A stretch of DNA of 64,000 bases from Agrobacterium tumefaciens (GTDB lineage Bacteria; Pseudomonadota; Alphaproteobacteria; Rhizobiales; Rhizobiaceae). The stretch is taken from contig NZ_CP115841.1 of the NCBI RefSeq assembly GCF_013318015.2, positions 186,001-250,000 on the forward strand, given 5' to 3'. The notes under the pieces were generated by a model. That model saw only the letters and a list, made by a program, of their open reading frames with translations, was not told the origin of the DNA and did not search any database. This document shows positions 1 to 9,162 of the stretch, piece after piece. The number at the start of each line of letters is the position of its first letter. Within the stretch, counting starts at the first letter, position 1. The translations under genes were made by a program, and so were the position numbers.

Positions 1-1
1 C

Positions 2-460
2 ATCAAGGTAGCGTGCGAAGCGGCAACCGGCCGGCGCGACAAGGTTGAGGTTTACGGAACCGATTATCCGACCGCTGACGGCACCGGCGTTCGCGACTAT
101 ATCCATGTCAGCGATCTGATCGACGCGCATGTGCTCGCAATGGCGCATCTGCGTGCTGGTGGCGGCACACGAACGCTCAATTGCGGTTATGGCGTCGGCT
201 ATTCGGTACTGGACGTGCTACATGCCGTGCAGCGGGAATCTGGAAACGATTTCCCGGTTATCCATTGTCCCCGCCGCGCCGGCGACATTGCCGCGATGGT
301 TGCGGATTCGAGCCGCATCCAGTCGGAACTCGGATGGTCGCCGCGTTTCAATGATCTCACAACCATCGTTCGCACGGCCCTTCAGTGGGAGGCCAAACGT
401 CAAGCCCAGCGAAGCGACAGGATTCTGCCTGGGCAGCATAAACTGGCAGCGATAGGCTGA
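2..460 (+). CDS. galE: NAD-dependent sugar epimerase, GalE-like (C-terminal part)
   Basis: Only the last 152 codons are in the window; the frame is open from base 2. The fragment has the GalE-type stretch RDYIHVSDLIDAH, which lies near the substrate site in UDP-glucose 4-epimerases, followed by the usual C-terminal pattern with ADSSRIQSELGWSPRF. GalE (ExoB in rhizobia) interconverts UDP-glucose and UDP-galactose in the cytoplasm and supplies galactose for surface polysaccharides. The N-terminal Rossmann fold and the catalytic Tyr-Lys pair are outside the window, so substrate specificity cannot be judged. It converges on the next gene with 27 bases between the stop codons and no clear terminator. 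Confidence 0.75.
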   Translation: MKVACEAATGRRDKVEVYGTDYPTADGTGVRDYIHVSDLIDAHVLAMAHLRAGGGTRTLNCGYGVGYSVLDVLHAVQRESGNDFPVIHCPRRAGDIAAMVADSSRIQSELGWSPRFNDLTTIVRTALQWEAKRQAQRSDRILPGQHKLAAIG

Positions 461-487
461 GCAGCCGTTGGTTTTCGGGATGCGGTT

Positions 488-1309
488 CTACCTGACGGAA
501 AAATAGAGGACCGGTCGATCCGAAAGAGTGGCAGCGGGAAGCCATTTCTCGCTGTCGAAAAAGCTGCGCGTGAGCTTCAGTCCCGGCAATTGTTCCGTTG
601 CCAGCAAAATCAGGTTCAGCCGATGCGGCGCAGACAGCTCCGGCTTTAGGGAGACCGAAATACCGAAATGCTCTGCCTGATAGGGTTGCAGCCTGCGTGC
701 CGGCTCAAGCATGCTGGCAAGGTCCGCCCAGCGGGTCTGCTCGATGATCATCGCCAACGCGTCCTCAAGCTTCGTCAGAATAACGGCACCATCAGGTGTC
801 TGCGGCGCAACCACTTTCATCCTGATAGAGCGAACCTCGTCGGACGCCTCGCCTCTGATGTCGAGAAAAAGCGATGCCCGTTCCGACGCGTTCGCCGTGT
901 CCCCGACCACAAGATCGGCCATGCATTCGAAATTGCGGATCTTCACCGGGCTTGCGTGCCAGCCTTGCGGGTTGGAAAAGCCCGCCGCGGTAAAGCGGTC
1001 GCAGAGGTCCTTGCCGGACAGAACGAAGTCGCGGGCAAAGGATGCCCTGTCGCCGCCTTGCTCGAATTTCAGCAGATGCGGCGGTAGATTGAGCTTTTGG
1101 GCGGTAACCTTTTGCCGCTTGACGGGCTTCATCCGGGCTGGCTGCTCGGCGGAGCGTGTGGCAGGCGCAAGGTTGAGATAGCTCAGCAGGCTTTTGAGAT
1201 GTTTCTTGTCATTGGCAAGCAGCACCGTTGCCAATATGGCAAGACAAACTGCCAGCACCGCAAACAGCAGCGCGCCAGGCCTTACTCTTTTTTGCAGGCT
1301 TGCGTCCAT
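488..1309 (-). CDS. Membrane-anchored hypothetical protein (DUF6030-like)
   Basis: A 273-residue protein with a short basic N-terminus and one membrane helix at about residues 11-32, then a long soluble part that is probably periplasmic. I recognise no catalytic motif. The overall form (one N-terminal helix, a proline and lysine-rich linker, then a globular domain with a conserved-looking CDRF segment and a C-terminal LYFSVR) resembles a rhizobial family I recall as DUF6030, but I cannot confirm this. It is a single gene, convergent with the galE-like gene. The ATG start has only a weak Shine-Dalgarno sequence, so the start is uncertain. Confidence 0.6.
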   Translation of the reverse strand: MDASLQKRVRPGALLFAVLAVCLAILATVLLANDKKHLKSLLSYLNLAPATRSAEQPARMKPVKRQKVTAQKLNLPPHLLKFEQGGDRASFARDFVLSGKDLCDRFTAAGFSNPQGWHASPVKIRNFECMADLVVGDTANASERASLFLDIRGEASDEVRSIRMKVVAPQTPDGAVILTKLEDALAMIIEQTRWADLASMLEPARRLQPYQAEHFGISVSLKPELSAPHRLNLILLATEQLPGLKLTRSFFDSEKWLPAATLSDRPVLYFSVR

Positions 1310-1431
1310 CGGGGAACCCTAATGGCTGCCGGGGGAGGGGCGTCAACCGGTTTTTGATATGGCTTTCGGGCTGTCGGTAACCCGGTGAATGTACTGCGAG
1401 CTGAAGGTCATTAAAAATATTCTGTATTCCA

Positions 1432-1450
1432 CCGCCGGATTTTCCGGCGG
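1432..1450 (-). terminator. Hairpin downstream of yacG
   Basis: CCGCCGGA at 1432-1439 and TCCGGCGG at 1443-1450 form an 8-bp stem seven bases past the yacG stop. On the minus strand a T-rich run follows only after about a dozen bases, so it may be a weak terminator or simply an mRNA 3' end stabiliser for maf-yacG. Confidence 0.5.
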
Positions 1451-1457
1451 CGCAACG

Positions 1458-1685
1458 TTATTCGGAGGAATTTTTGAACGAGTCCTGCTCGTCCGCGCTG
1501 CTTTCGTCGTCGGCGACAGGAATGGCGTAGGAACCGTTCAGCCAGCGGGCGAGATCGAGCGAGCGGCAGCGATCCGAACAGAACGGATAGTCTTCCCGTG
1601 TCGAGGGCCGCCCGCACTCCGGACATGGCTTCGTTTTCCGAAGCGGCGTGACATTTCCCGAACCTTCAGGAGATGATTTTGTCAT
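1458..1685 (-). CDS. yacG: DNA gyrase inhibitor YacG, zinc-finger protein
   Basis: A 75-residue cytoplasmic protein with the four-cysteine zinc site of the family: C21 and C24 in CPECGRPS, C36 and C40 in YPFCSDRC, followed by the typical RSLDLARWLNGSYAIP. YacG binds GyrB and inhibits gyrase in E. coli. The acidic tail is as expected. The ATG is three bases after the maf stop and its ribosome-binding site (AAGGA) lies inside the end of maf, so the two are co-transcribed, as in many alphaproteobacteria. Confidence 0.93.
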   Translation of the reverse strand: MTKSSPEGSGNVTPLRKTKPCPECGRPSTREDYPFCSDRCRSLDLARWLNGSYAIPVADDESSADEQDSFKNSSE

Positions 1686-1688
1686 GGT

Positions 1689-2312
1689 CTATCCTTCGAG
1701 CCAGCCCGACGTCACCTCGAATCCTTCACCGGAAAGAAGCGACATGGTCTCATACAGCGGCAGGCCGACGACATTGGTGTAGGAGCCGGTCAGTTTCTGC
1801 ACGAATGAGCCGGCAATGCCCTGGATACCATAGGCCCCGGCTTTGCCGCGCCATTGCCCGGAAGCGATATAGGCGTCGATCTCGCGCGTGGTAAGGCGTT
1901 TGAAACGCACCTTGGTTTCCACAACCTTCTGACGGATTTTGCCGCCGGGCGTCACAAGGCAGATGCCGGTATAGACCCAATGGCTGCGCCCCGAGAGAAG
2001 ATGCAGCGCTGCGGAAGCCTCCTCGGTATATTCCGCCTTGCCGACAATGCGGCGACCCACGGCCACCACGGTGTCGGAGCCGAGAACATAGGCGTCTTTC
2101 CACGTCTGCTCGCTCTTCAGCGCCGCATGCGCAGCCTCGGCCTTCTGTAGCGACAGGCGACGGCACAGCGTGCGCGGATGCTCAAGCTTTACGGGCGTCT
2201 CGTCGATATCCATCGGCATCAGACGTGCCGGCTCGATGCCGATCTGGTGCAACAGTTCCAGACGCCGCGGCGAACCGGATGCCAGAACGAGCTTTTGTTT
2301 TGAGTTGGTCAT
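1689..2312 (-). CDS. maf: Maf-like nucleoside triphosphate pyrophosphatase
   Basis: 207 residues, normal for the Maf family. The N-terminal [12 protein letters not shown] substrate-binding motif, the [11 protein letters not shown] segment with the catalytic Asp, and the [11 protein letters not shown] motif are all present. Maf proteins hydrolyse nucleoside triphosphates (often dTTP/UTP or modified nucleotides) to monophosphates and are thought to clean the nucleotide pool or check division. It lies between infA and yacG on the same strand. Which Maf subtype this is cannot be decided from the sequence alone. Confidence 0.93.
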   Translation of the reverse strand: MTNSKQKLVLASGSPRRLELLHQIGIEPARLMPMDIDETPVKLEHPRTLCRRLSLQKAEAAHAALKSEQTWKDAYVLGSDTVVAVGRRIVGKAEYTEEASAALHLLSGRSHWVYTGICLVTPGGKIRQKVVETKVRFKRLTTREIDAYIASGQWRGKAGAYGIQGIAGSFVQKLTGSYTNVVGLPLYETMSLLSGEGFEVTSGWLEG

Positions 2313-2346
2313 TGCGCTGCCCGGGCTTCCGAATGCCGAAAACGGA

Positions 2347-2565
2347 TTACTTGAAGCGATAGGTGATGCGGCCCTTGCTCAGGTCGTAAGGCGTCATTTC
2401 GACCAGCACCTTGTCGCCCGCCAGAACGCGGATACGGTTCTTGCGCATGCGGCCCGCCGTGTGGGCGATGATTTCGTGTTCGTTCTCAAGCTTCACGCGG
2501 AATGTTGCGTTCGGCAGCAATTCGGTTACGATGCCCGGGAATTCGAGGACTTCTTCTTTTGTCAT
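2347..2565 (-). CDS. infA: Translation initiation factor IF-1
   Basis: 72 residues, exactly the usual length, starting [11 protein letters not shown]. It is a single S1/OB-fold protein with [17 protein letters not shown], the RNA-binding part of IF-1, and ends ISYRF-like in [10 protein letters not shown]-1 occupies the ribosomal A site during initiation. The open frame continues upstream by 27 codons, but the internal ATG at 2565 gives the conserved protein. The palindromic repeat at 2669-2694 lies about 100 bases upstream, between infA and the phosphatase gene. Confidence 0.97.
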   Translation of the reverse strand: MTKEEVLEFPGIVTELLPNATFRVKLENEHEIIAHTAGRMRKNRIRVLAGDKVLVEMTPYDLSKGRITYRFK

Positions 2566-2668
2566 GTAAGGGTTTTCTTCCTGTTGATAGTGCCGGACCT
2601 GTCGTGTCCGGGAAAATTGCGCGGAAACTACACAATCCCGGCACATTTGTGAACCTCTAAAGCATCAC

Positions 2669-2694
2669 GGCGAAAATCGGAACCGATTTTCGCC
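2669..2694. repeat. Perfect 12-bp inverted repeat, rhizobial palindromic unit type
   Basis: GGCGAAAATCGG (2669-2680) and CCGATTTTCGCC (2683-2694) are exact reverse complements separated by two A residues. The flank contains CTCTAAAGCATCA, which I associate with the abundant palindromic intergenic units of Rhizobiaceae genomes. It lies in the gap between infA and the phosphatase gene and would form a strong hairpin in a read-through mRNA in either direction. Confidence 0.7.
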
Positions 2695-2775
2695 AGGTGA
2701 GAGGTGCGGATCGAATAAATGCCTGTCCTGTGCGGCGTTTGAAGTGTCTGGTCCGATCGAAGCGGACAATCAACC

Positions 2776-3264
2776 TCAGTCTTTTGAAAGCGTATCTGCT
2801 GCCGGCTGCGGCCTTCCTGGCAGGCGTTCGGTAATCAGCCTGGCAAGATGGTCCCGCACCTCGCGATAGGCATCCAGAATCTGGTCCCGCGTGCCGGTGA
2901 TGACGGTTGGGTCCATGGTTGGCCAATAGACAACGTCGAGCGAGTTGGAGCGTGTCAGTTCAAGTGCTGCGTGATGAGCTTCGGGTGTCAATGTAATGAT
3001 CAGATCGAAAAAATCATCCTCGATCTCGTCCAATGTGCGCGGTTTGTGTTTGCCGAGCGAAAATCCCTGTTCTTCCAGCACCGCATCCACAAAGGGGTCA
3101 CGCTCGCCCGCACGCACGCCGGCCGACTGGATGTAGATGCCGGGCGCCACCAGTCGTTTGGCGATGACCTCGGCCATGGGAGAACGGATGGAGTTCATAC
3201 CGCACATGAAGAGGACCGATTTGGGAGCCTGTCCCCCATTTGGAGCCGTGGCGGGATCTCTCAT
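2776..3264 (-). CDS. Low molecular weight protein tyrosine phosphatase family protein
   Basis: 162 residues from the ATG at 3264. The phosphate-binding loop CX5R is intact (CGMNSIR, C21 and R27 from this start, followed by SP), and a late Asp in YWPTMDPT fits the general acid, so it should be catalytically competent. The family includes tyrosine phosphatases and arsenate reductases; the lack of arsenic genes nearby favours a phosphatase. A TTG at 3279 would add five residues and overlap the preceding gene; the ATG, two bases after the UPF0262 stop, is preferred. It lies in the hisD-UPF0262-phosphatase-infA series. Confidence 0.85.
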   Translation of the reverse strand: MRDPATAPNGGQAPKSVLFMCGMNSIRSPMAEVIAKRLVAPGIYIQSAGVRAGERDPFVDAVLEEQGFSLGKHKPRTLDEIEDDFFDLIITLTPEAHHAALELTRSNSLDVVYWPTMDPTVITGTRDQILDAYREVRDHLARLITERLPGRPQPAADTLSKD

Positions 3265-3266
3265 CT

Positions 3267-3740
3267 CTAACCCCGCCAATAAAGCACACAGACAAGGGTG
3301 AAGAGACGGCGCGCAGTATCGAAATCGATCTTGATCTTGCCGGAAAGCCGGTCCATCAAAGTCTGCGAGCCGTCATTGTGAATGCCCCGCCTGCCCATGT
3401 CGATCGCCTCGATCTGGCTTGGAGTGGAGGAGCGTATCGCCTCGTAATAGCTTTCGCAGATCAGGAAATAATCCTTGATGATGCGGCGGAACGGCGTCAG
3501 CGACAGGATATGGGTCGAGACATCCTTCTCGTCTTCGGTCTTGATCGAGAAAACCAGCTTGGCATCGACCAGCGATATGTGCAGCCGGTATGGGCCGCCC
3601 TCATGGCCGAATGGTTCGAACGTGTTTTCCTCGATCAGATCGAAAATGGCGACGGCGCGTTCATGCTCCACGTCCGGCGTGGACCGGCCGATGCTATCGT
3701 CCAGAACCACATCGCAGAGCCGGAAATCGCCTGAAGCCAT
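3267..3740 (-). CDS. UPF0262 family protein
   Basis: 157 residues, with the family-typical segments [37 protein letters not shown] and [12 protein letters not shown]. The function is unknown; the family is alphaproteobacterial and is almost always beside hisD, as here, where it starts three bases after the hisD stop. No signal peptide or membrane segment is visible, so it is presumably cytoplasmic. Confidence 0.9.
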   Translation of the reverse strand: MASGDFRLCDVVLDDSIGRSTPDVEHERAVAIFDLIEENTFEPFGHEGGPYRLHISLVDAKLVFSIKTEDEKDVSTHILSLTPFRRIIKDYFLICESYYEAIRSSTPSQIEAIDMGRRGIHNDGSQTLMDRLSGKIKIDFDTARRLFTLVCVLYWRG

Positions 3741-3743
3741 CTC

Positions 3744-5042
3744 TTAACTTTCCGGGTTGAGGCGAATGGAGACGGAGCGCGCATGCGCGTCCAGCCCCTC
3801 CGAACGGGCAAGGGTGATCGCCGCCGGCGCAAGCTGCCGCAGCTGCTCAGGCCCGAGACGTAGGATCGAGGTACGCTTGACGAAATCCAGCACCGAAAGG
3901 CCGGAAGAGAAGCGCGCTGAGCGCGCCGTCGGCAGAACGTGGTTGGAGCCGCCGACATAATCGCCGATCACCTCAGGCGTATGGCGCCCGACGAAGATCG
4001 CGCCGGCATTGCGGATATGCGCCATCAGCGCGTCCGGATCGTCAACGGCAAGCTCCAGATGCTCGGCCGCAATGCGGTTGGCCAAGGGAATGGCATCGGT
4101 GAGCTTTTCGACGAGAATGATCGCACCGAAATCCGCCCAGCTCGCCGCTGCCGTCTCGGCGCGCGACAGCCGTTTCAGCTGCCGTTCCACCGCCGCCTCC
4201 ACCGCCTTGCCGAGTTCTGCATTGTCGGTGATGAGGATGGACTGCGCGCCACGGTCATGCTCCGCCTGCGCCAGAAGATCGGCGGCCAGCCAATCCGGAT
4301 CGTTGTCCTTGTCGGCAATGACAAGCACTTCGGAAGGCCCGGCGATCATGTCGATGCCGACAGTTCCGAAGACATGCCGTTTCGCGGCCGCCACATAGGC
4401 ATTGCCGGGGCCGACAATCTTGGCGACAGGCGTGATTGTTTCCGTGCCGTAGGCGAGTGCAGCCACGGCCTGTGCGCCGCCAATGCGGTAGATTTCCTCA
4501 ACACCTGCGATGCGCGCGGCGGCAAGAACGGCGGGGTTTATCACGCCGCCATTCGCCGGCACGACCATGACGATACGCTCTACACCGGCAACCTTGGCGG
4601 GGACAGCATTCATAAGGACGGAGCTTGGATAGCTCGCGGTGCCGCCGGGCACATAAAGGCCGACAGCTTCGATCGCCGTCCAGCGTGAACCTAGGCCCAC
4701 ACCGATCTCGTCTTCGTAGATATCGTCCTTCGGCATCTGCCGCGCATGGTGTTTTTCAATGCGCCGGGCTGCGAGTTCGAGAGCTTCGATGACACTTCTG
4801 TCAACGGCTGCGACGGCCGCATCGATCTCTTCCGCTGTCACCCGCATCGAGACCTTCGAGAAATCGATCCCGTCGAATTTAATGGAGTAGTGGGCCAGGG
4901 CCGCATCGCCGCGATTGCGGACGTCATCGATGATGTCGCGAACGGTCGCGTTGACGTCTTCCGAAACTTCCCTCTTGGTTGTCAGGAAGGCAGCGAATTT
5001 CTGTTCGAAATCAGCCGATGCCCGCTCCAGCCAGATTGCCAC
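3744..5042 (-). CDS. hisD: Histidinol dehydrogenase
   Basis: 432 residues, usual length. HisD carries out the last two steps of histidine synthesis, oxidising L-histidinol to L-histidine with two NAD+. Diagnostic stretches are GPGNAYVAAAKR, DMIAGPSEVLVIAD, the metal-site AEHDRGAQ, the catalytic AAEHLEL and SNHVLPTARSARFSSGLS. It is the only his gene here, as is usual in rhizobia, where hisD is separated from the other his genes. It heads the UPF0262-phosphatase series. A gap of 131 bases separates it from the DUF2948 gene upstream and may hold its promoter. Confidence 0.97.
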   Translation of the reverse strand: MAIWLERASADFEQKFAAFLTTKREVSEDVNATVRDIIDDVRNRGDAALAHYSIKFDGIDFSKVSMRVTAEEIDAAVAAVDRSVIEALELAARRIEKHHARQMPKDDIYEDEIGVGLGSRWTAIEAVGLYVPGGTASYPSSVLMNAVPAKVAGVERIVMVVPANGGVINPAVLAAARIAGVEEIYRIGGAQAVAALAYGTETITPVAKIVGPGNAYVAAAKRHVFGTVGIDMIAGPSEVLVIADKDNDPDWLAADLLAQAEHDRGAQSILITDNAELGKAVEAAVERQLKRLSRAETAAASWADFGAIILVEKLTDAIPLANRIAAEHLELAVDDPDALMAHIRNAGAIFVGRHTPEVIGDYVGGSNHVLPTARSARFSSGLSVLDFVKRTSILRLGPEQLRQLAPAAITLARSEGLDAHARSVSIRLNPES

Positions 5043-5173
5043 GCCATTACCCTCTCATTTTCCTCGCGGCGATCCCGCGAGGTGCACGAACTCACCGCAG
5101 AAAAATGCGGCTCTGGTATGTGGCATAAATCGAAACAGTGACGAAAGGCAACCGTTGCAATGGCGTGGAGAGC

Positions 5174-5614
5174 TTATTCGCTATCGGGATGATGCGGTTT
5201 GGCGGCAGTTTCCCAGGCGCCGCTCACATCCGTCAGCTGCGCCTCGATGCATTCGACATCGAGTGCGATAGCCCCGCCGCCCGAAAGCGTCAGTTCGACG
5301 GCGCCATCAGGACCTTCGCCGTTCTGCACGAAGCGGATTGCAAGGAGCGAAAGCACCTGTTCCTTATCATTGCGATTGATGCCGTGCGAGCGGACGGCGG
5401 AGACCCGCTTCAGGAAAACCACGCTGCGGCATCGCTCCGGCGGCAGGTTCTTCTTATTCGCGCTTTCCCAGACGAAACGATTGGCGGAAAGTGTAAATTG
5501 GCCCTGCTTTGCCTCGAATGCAACGTCCTTCAGTTTGAAGACGCTGTCCTGCATGTGCGTCGAAATGACGGAGAGATCTTCAGTATCCAGCGCGAGCAAT
5601 TTCAGGCCGCTCAT
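5174..5614 (-). CDS. DUF2948 family protein
   Basis: 146 residues from the ATG at 5614, which has AAGGAAG about eight bases upstream; the open frame extends further upstream without a better start. It begins MSGLKLLALDTEDLSVIS and has FKLKDVAFEAKQGQFTLSANRFVWE, typical of DUF2948. The function is unknown. The family is confined to alphaproteobacteria and is regularly found between murA and hisD, as here. No membrane segment is visible. Confidence 0.88.
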   Translation of the reverse strand: MSGLKLLALDTEDLSVISTHMQDSVFKLKDVAFEAKQGQFTLSANRFVWESANKKNLPPERCRSVVFLKRVSAVRSHGINRNDKEQVLSLLAIRFVQNGEGPDGAVELTLSGGGAIALDVECIEAQLTDVSGAWETAAKPHHPDSE

Positions 5615-5729
5615 CGTTTTCTTCCTTTTCCGCGGGGCCGCGCCCGCAATGTCTATTCCTTGTACAGGAAATAGGCAGTCGCGGCCCGCTCTGCAACGGG
5701 GAGAAAACGAATGAGCGGCGATGAAAGGA

Positions 5730-7022
5730 TCAATCGCTGACGCGTTCGACCAGCGCACCGCAGCGGGTGAGCTTTTCTTCAAGCCGTTCGAAACCGCGAT
5801 CGAGGTGGTAGACGCGCGAAACCATGGTCTCGCCTTCCGCCACCAGGCCCGCAATGACCAACGACACCGAGGCGCGCAGATCGGTTGCCATGACAGGCGC
5901 ACCCTTCAGGCGGGTAACGCCTTCGATACGGGCCATCTGCCCGGAGAGCGAAATCTTCGCGCCGAGACGGGCCAGTTCCTGCACATGCATGAAGCGGTTT
6001 TCGAAGATGGTTTCGGTAATGTGGGATACACCCTGCGACCGGGTCATCAGCGCCATGAACTGCGCCTGAAGGTCGGTAGGGAAGCCGGGGAAGGGTTCGG
6101 TGACGATATCGACCGGCTGAATGCCGTTGCCGTTGCGCACGACGCGCAGACCGGTCTCCGTGTCGCTGATCGACACTCCGGCAAGCCGCAGCGTGTCCAG
6201 CGCATTGTCGAGCAGCGATGCACGCGTGCCTTCCAGCACCACATCACCGCCAGCCATGGCAACGGCCATGGCATAGGTGCCTGTCTCGATACGGTCAGGC
6301 AGCACCCGGTGGCGTGCGCCGGAAAGCGATGTGACGCCCTCGATGGTGATGGTGGAGGTGCCAGCGCCTTCGATCTTCGCGCCCATCGCAATCAGGCAGT
6401 GCGCTAGATCGACGACTTCCGGTTCGCGGGCGGCGTTGTGAATGACGGTGGTGCCTCTTGCAAGGCTCGCGGCCATCAGCATCACATGCGTCGCGCCGAC
6501 GGAGACTTTCGGGAAGGTATAAACAGCGCCGATAAGGCCGCCCTTCGGAGCGCTGGCGTTGATATAGCCGCCATCGATCTCCATCGTTGCGCCAAGCGCC
6601 TGCAGGCCCTCGATGAACAGGTCCACCGGACGTGTGCCGATGGCACAGCCGCCGGGCAGTGAAACGCGCGCACGGCCTTCACGGGCCAGAAGCGGGCCGA
6701 TGACCCAGAAGCTGGCGCGCATCTTGGAAACCAGCTCGTAAGGTGCGGTGGTGTCGACAATGGTGCGGCAGGTGAAGTGGACCGTGCGGGAATAGGCTTC
6801 GCCCTGGCTTTCGCGACGACCATTGACCGAAATATCGACGCCATGATTGCCGAGAATACGGATGAGCTGCTCGACGTCCGCCAGATGCGGCACGTTTTCG
6901 AGCGTTAGCGTGTCGCTGGTCAGAAGCGAAGCGATCATCAACGGCAAGGCGGCGTTTTTCGCGCCGGAGATGGGAATGATGCCGTTGAGCTTGTTACCAC
7001 CCGTAATTCTGATGCGATCCAT
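5730..7022 (-). CDS. murA: UDP-N-acetylglucosamine 1-carboxyvinyltransferase MurA
   Basis: 430 residues. MurA transfers enolpyruvate from PEP to UDP-GlcNAc, the first committed step of peptidoglycan synthesis. K22 in [10 protein letters not shown] and the catalytic C126 in [14 protein letters not shown] are present; having Cys rather than Asp at this position is the form usually sensitive to fosfomycin. Further conserved stretches include [13 protein letters not shown] and [13 protein letters not shown]. It lies upstream of DUF2948 on the same strand with a gap of 115 bases. Confidence 0.97.
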   Translation of the reverse strand: MDRIRITGGNKLNGIIPISGAKNAALPLMIASLLTSDTLTLENVPHLADVEQLIRILGNHGVDISVNGRRESQGEAYSRTVHFTCRTIVDTTAPYELVSKMRASFWVIGPLLAREGRARVSLPGGCAIGTRPVDLFIEGLQALGATMEIDGGYINASAPKGGLIGAVYTFPKVSVGATHVMLMAASLARGTTVIHNAAREPEVVDLAHCLIAMGAKIEGAGTSTITIEGVTSLSGARHRVLPDRIETGTYAMAVAMAGGDVVLEGTRASLLDNALDTLRLAGVSISDTETGLRVVRNGNGIQPVDIVTEPFPGFPTDLQAQFMALMTRSQGVSHITETIFENRFMHVQELARLGAKISLSGQMARIEGVTRLKGAPVMATDLRASVSLVIAGLVAEGETMVSRVYHLDRGFERLEEKLTRCGALVERVSD

Positions 7023-7124
7023 GCGTCCCTACGGGCCTGTGCCCGCCTTTCTTAATCATGCCTTGCGGAAATGCGCGTCCTTAGACGAGTTTCCGCGGCG
7101 TTTCAAATGATGCTGGTGAATTCT

Positions 7125-7391
7125 CTATGAGGATGATTCGTCCGTTTTTGCGGCAGGCAGGCCAATCGTCTCATCCGCATCGCCGGCCCGGCGCGCGCGA
7201 ACCTGCTGTTTGCGCTTCTGCAGGTTTTCACGCAGCTTCTTCGCTGCCCGCGCCTTGCGCTCCGCCTCGCGTTGCCGCGCCTTCTCGCCGGGACCTGCCT
7301 GCGCGTTGCCGCTTGCCGCAAGGGCAACGGGGTCTTCTGAAGCGTTCACGGAAACCGCCGCCTTTGCCTGTTTGTCATGATGTTCGTTCAT
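7125..7391 (-). CDS. Small basic hypothetical protein
   Basis: 88 residues, rich in Lys, Arg, Ala and Glu, with a probable helical or coiled-coil centre at about residues 35-68 (EKARQREAERKARAAKK) and no membrane segment. I do not recognise a family. It lies between murA and the tRNA gene with its start next to an inverted repeat at 7421-7458. No strong ribosome-binding site is seen ahead of the ATG. The frame is open over a biased composition, so it could be spurious, but position and codon use look like a real small rhizobial gene. Confidence 0.5.
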   Translation of the reverse strand: MNEHHDKQAKAAVSVNASEDPVALAASGNAQAGPGEKARQREAERKARAAKKLRENLQKRKQQVRARRAGDADETIGLPAAKTDESSS

Positions 7392-7420
7392 AAATTCAGC
7401 AATATCCGAAAAATACGTTT

Positions 7421-7458
7421 TTCAACAGGGGGAACGCTTTTTTGCCCCGCTTGTTGAA
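7421..7458. repeat. Inverted repeat between small gene and tRNA-Thr
   Basis: TTCAACA (7421-7427) pairs with TGTTGAA (7452-7458), and an inner GGGG can pair with CCCC. It lies 30 bases upstream of the small basic gene and about 90 bases upstream of the tRNA. It could be an operator or an mRNA structure; nothing more can be said. Confidence 0.45.
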
Positions 7459-7546
7459 GAATATCGTTTTGCGACTTGCGCTCGTCAAAAACCTATGGCA
7501 ATAGGCCGCCACGCTTGATGCTGAAGCAAACGCTTCGGCACCGGAT

Positions 7547-7621
7547 GCTGCTATAGCTCAGGGGTAGAGCACTCCCTTGGTAAGGGAGAGGCCGAGAGTT
7601 CAAATCTCTCTAGCAGCACCA
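7547..7621 (+). tRNA. tRNA-Thr (anticodon GGT)
   Basis: A full cloverleaf can be drawn: acceptor GCTGCTA paired with TAGCAGC, D-arm GCTC/GAGC around AGGGGTA, anticodon stem CTCCC/GGGAG with loop TTGGTAA (anticodon GGT, reading ACC and ACT), variable AGGCC, T-arm GAGAG-TTCAAAT-CTCTC, discriminator A, and CCA encoded at 7619-7621. No integrase or attachment-site duplication is visible next to it. Confidence 0.97.
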
Positions 7622-7723
7622 TTTTCCCCAATAAAATCAGAAATTTACGCAACGTGCCGGTGGGTCTTGTCCACGATGTCGGCTTGCTTTTTCGCAGCAT
7701 TCTGCACTGGTCTCGGTAAATGT

Positions 7724-7755
7724 GAAAACCGCGCCTCTTGCGAAGCGCGGTTTCC
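7724..7755 (-). terminator. Terminator of flaC
   Basis: On the minus strand GGAAACCGCGC pairs with GCGCGGTTTTC, followed by a moderately T-rich tail. It lies about 60 bases past the flaC stop and resembles the GC-stem terminators after flaA and flaB. Confidence 0.75.
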
Positions 7756-7817
7756 ATTTCCGAATATTCTGTTGCTGCCAGAGCGGGACGAAACCGCCCG
7801 TAGCCAACGGGCGCCGC

Positions 7818-9155
7818 TTACTGGCGGAATAGCGACAGGATATTCTCGGAGCTGGTATTGGCGATGGAGAGCGACTGGATTGCCAGCTGCTGCTGTGTCT
7901 GCAGAGCCTTCAGCTTGGTGGACTCTTCGTTCATGTCTGCGTCGACGAGGCGGCCGACGCCCTTGTCGATGGAGTCTGTGAGCTTGTTGACGAAATCTTC
8001 CTGAAGATCGAGGCGCATCTTGATGGAGCCGAGATCGGCGCTCGCGCTGATCAGCGATTCCAGCTTGGTGTTGACGAACTGGATCATGTTGTCGAGGCCG
8101 TCATTGTCCGTCAACGGCTGGCCCTTGGCGTCCAGCAAACCGCTGAGATCCTTGGTGATGTCGAGATCGATCAGCGAGTAGCCGAGCTTCTGTGCCATCT
8201 GGGAATCTGCGGCGGCGGTTTCGAGGTAAATATTGTTATTGGACGAACCGCCGGTTCCGATTGCCGTTACAGTGGTGCCTGCAGGCATCGGCGCGGTATT
8301 GTTGGCTTTTACGTAGAGGGCTTCACCCGCTGCGTTTTCGCCGATCTTGAAGTAGGTGCCGTTGTTTCGTGCGGTTGTCGCCGCAGCAACGGTTACGAGG
8401 CCGGTTACTGCGTCTGGAGCAGAAACTGTGGTCGTCGTCCCCGAGGGGAAACCCAGAAGCTGGGATTGCGTGAACACCTTTGCGGTAGAGGGCGTGTTTG
8501 TGGCAACACCTGCGGGTGTGGTCGTGGTAATCTCGAAATTGCGCAGGGAGCCTGTATCGGAATAATAGGCGGCGCTATCGAGGATACCGTTTTTCGCCGC
8601 ACCGGTCGAGGTATCGAAAAGGGCAGTCTTGTTGTCGACCTGAACGTTGATCGTCTTGACTGCAACATTGCCCGCGCCGTCACGGATGAAGGAGCCGACG
8701 ATCTGCTTCGTTATGGGGGTGAGGTTGCCGGATGCGTCGCTGATCTTGCCCTTAAGCCAGTTTTCGCCGGAGAAGGAGGCGGATTCGCCGATGCTTTTCA
8801 GCTGGTCCTGGAGCTGACGGATTTCTTCCTGAATCTTTGCCTTGTCGACGCCGGCCTCGCGGGCGGCAACCAGCTTCTTGCTGATTTCCTTGACGACATC
8901 GACAGTGGTTTCCATGGCGGAATAGGCTGTATCGACCTTTGCGGCGCCGAGGCCGAGGGCGTCCTGAACAGCGGAAAGAGCACCGTTATCCGAACGCATG
9001 GTGGTCGCGATAGACCAGTAGGCGGCGTTGTCGGACGCGGTTTTGACGCGCAGGCCGGAGGAGACGCGCGACTGCGTTTCTTCCATGTCGCTGCCGATTG
9101 CGCGGAGGGTCTGAAGGGCGGCCATTGCCGCGACGTTCGTCAAAATGCTGGTCAT
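7818..9155 (-). CDS. flaC: Flagellin FlaC (long form)
   Basis: 445 residues. The N-terminal D0/D1 (MTSILTNVAAMAALQTLRAI, SDNAAYWSIATTMRSDNGAL) and the C-terminal D1/D0 (RLVDADMNEESTKLKALQT through IANTSSENILSLFRQ) are the polymerising parts of rhizobial flagellins. The central part, about residues 185-330, is a variable outer domain that is much shorter in FlaA. It is exported by the flagellar apparatus and builds the filament. It is the third of three tandem leftward flagellins, with its own leader (see 9163-9194) and terminator. The letter is assigned by gene order relative to fliP and should be read as provisional. Confidence 0.93.
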   Translation of the reverse strand: MTSILTNVAAMAALQTLRAIGSDMEETQSRVSSGLRVKTASDNAAYWSIATTMRSDNGALSAVQDALGLGAAKVDTAYSAMETTVDVVKEISKKLVAAREAGVDKAKIQEEIRQLQDQLKSIGESASFSGENWLKGKISDASGNLTPITKQIVGSFIRDGAGNVAVKTINVQVDNKTALFDTSTGAAKNGILDSAAYYSDTGSLRNFEITTTTPAGVATNTPSTAKVFTQSQLLGFPSGTTTTVSAPDAVTGLVTVAAATTARNNGTYFKIGENAAGEALYVKANNTAPMPAGTTVTAIGTGGSSNNNIYLETAAADSQMAQKLGYSLIDLDITKDLSGLLDAKGQPLTDNDGLDNMIQFVNTKLESLISASADLGSIKMRLDLQEDFVNKLTDSIDKGVGRLVDADMNEESTKLKALQTQQQLAIQSLSIANTSSENILSLFRQ

Positions 9156-9162
9156 AATTATT

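Noticed and set aside
7547..7621. tRNA-Thr as an integration site
   Set aside because: No integrase gene, no direct repeat of the tRNA end and no change in composition nearby.
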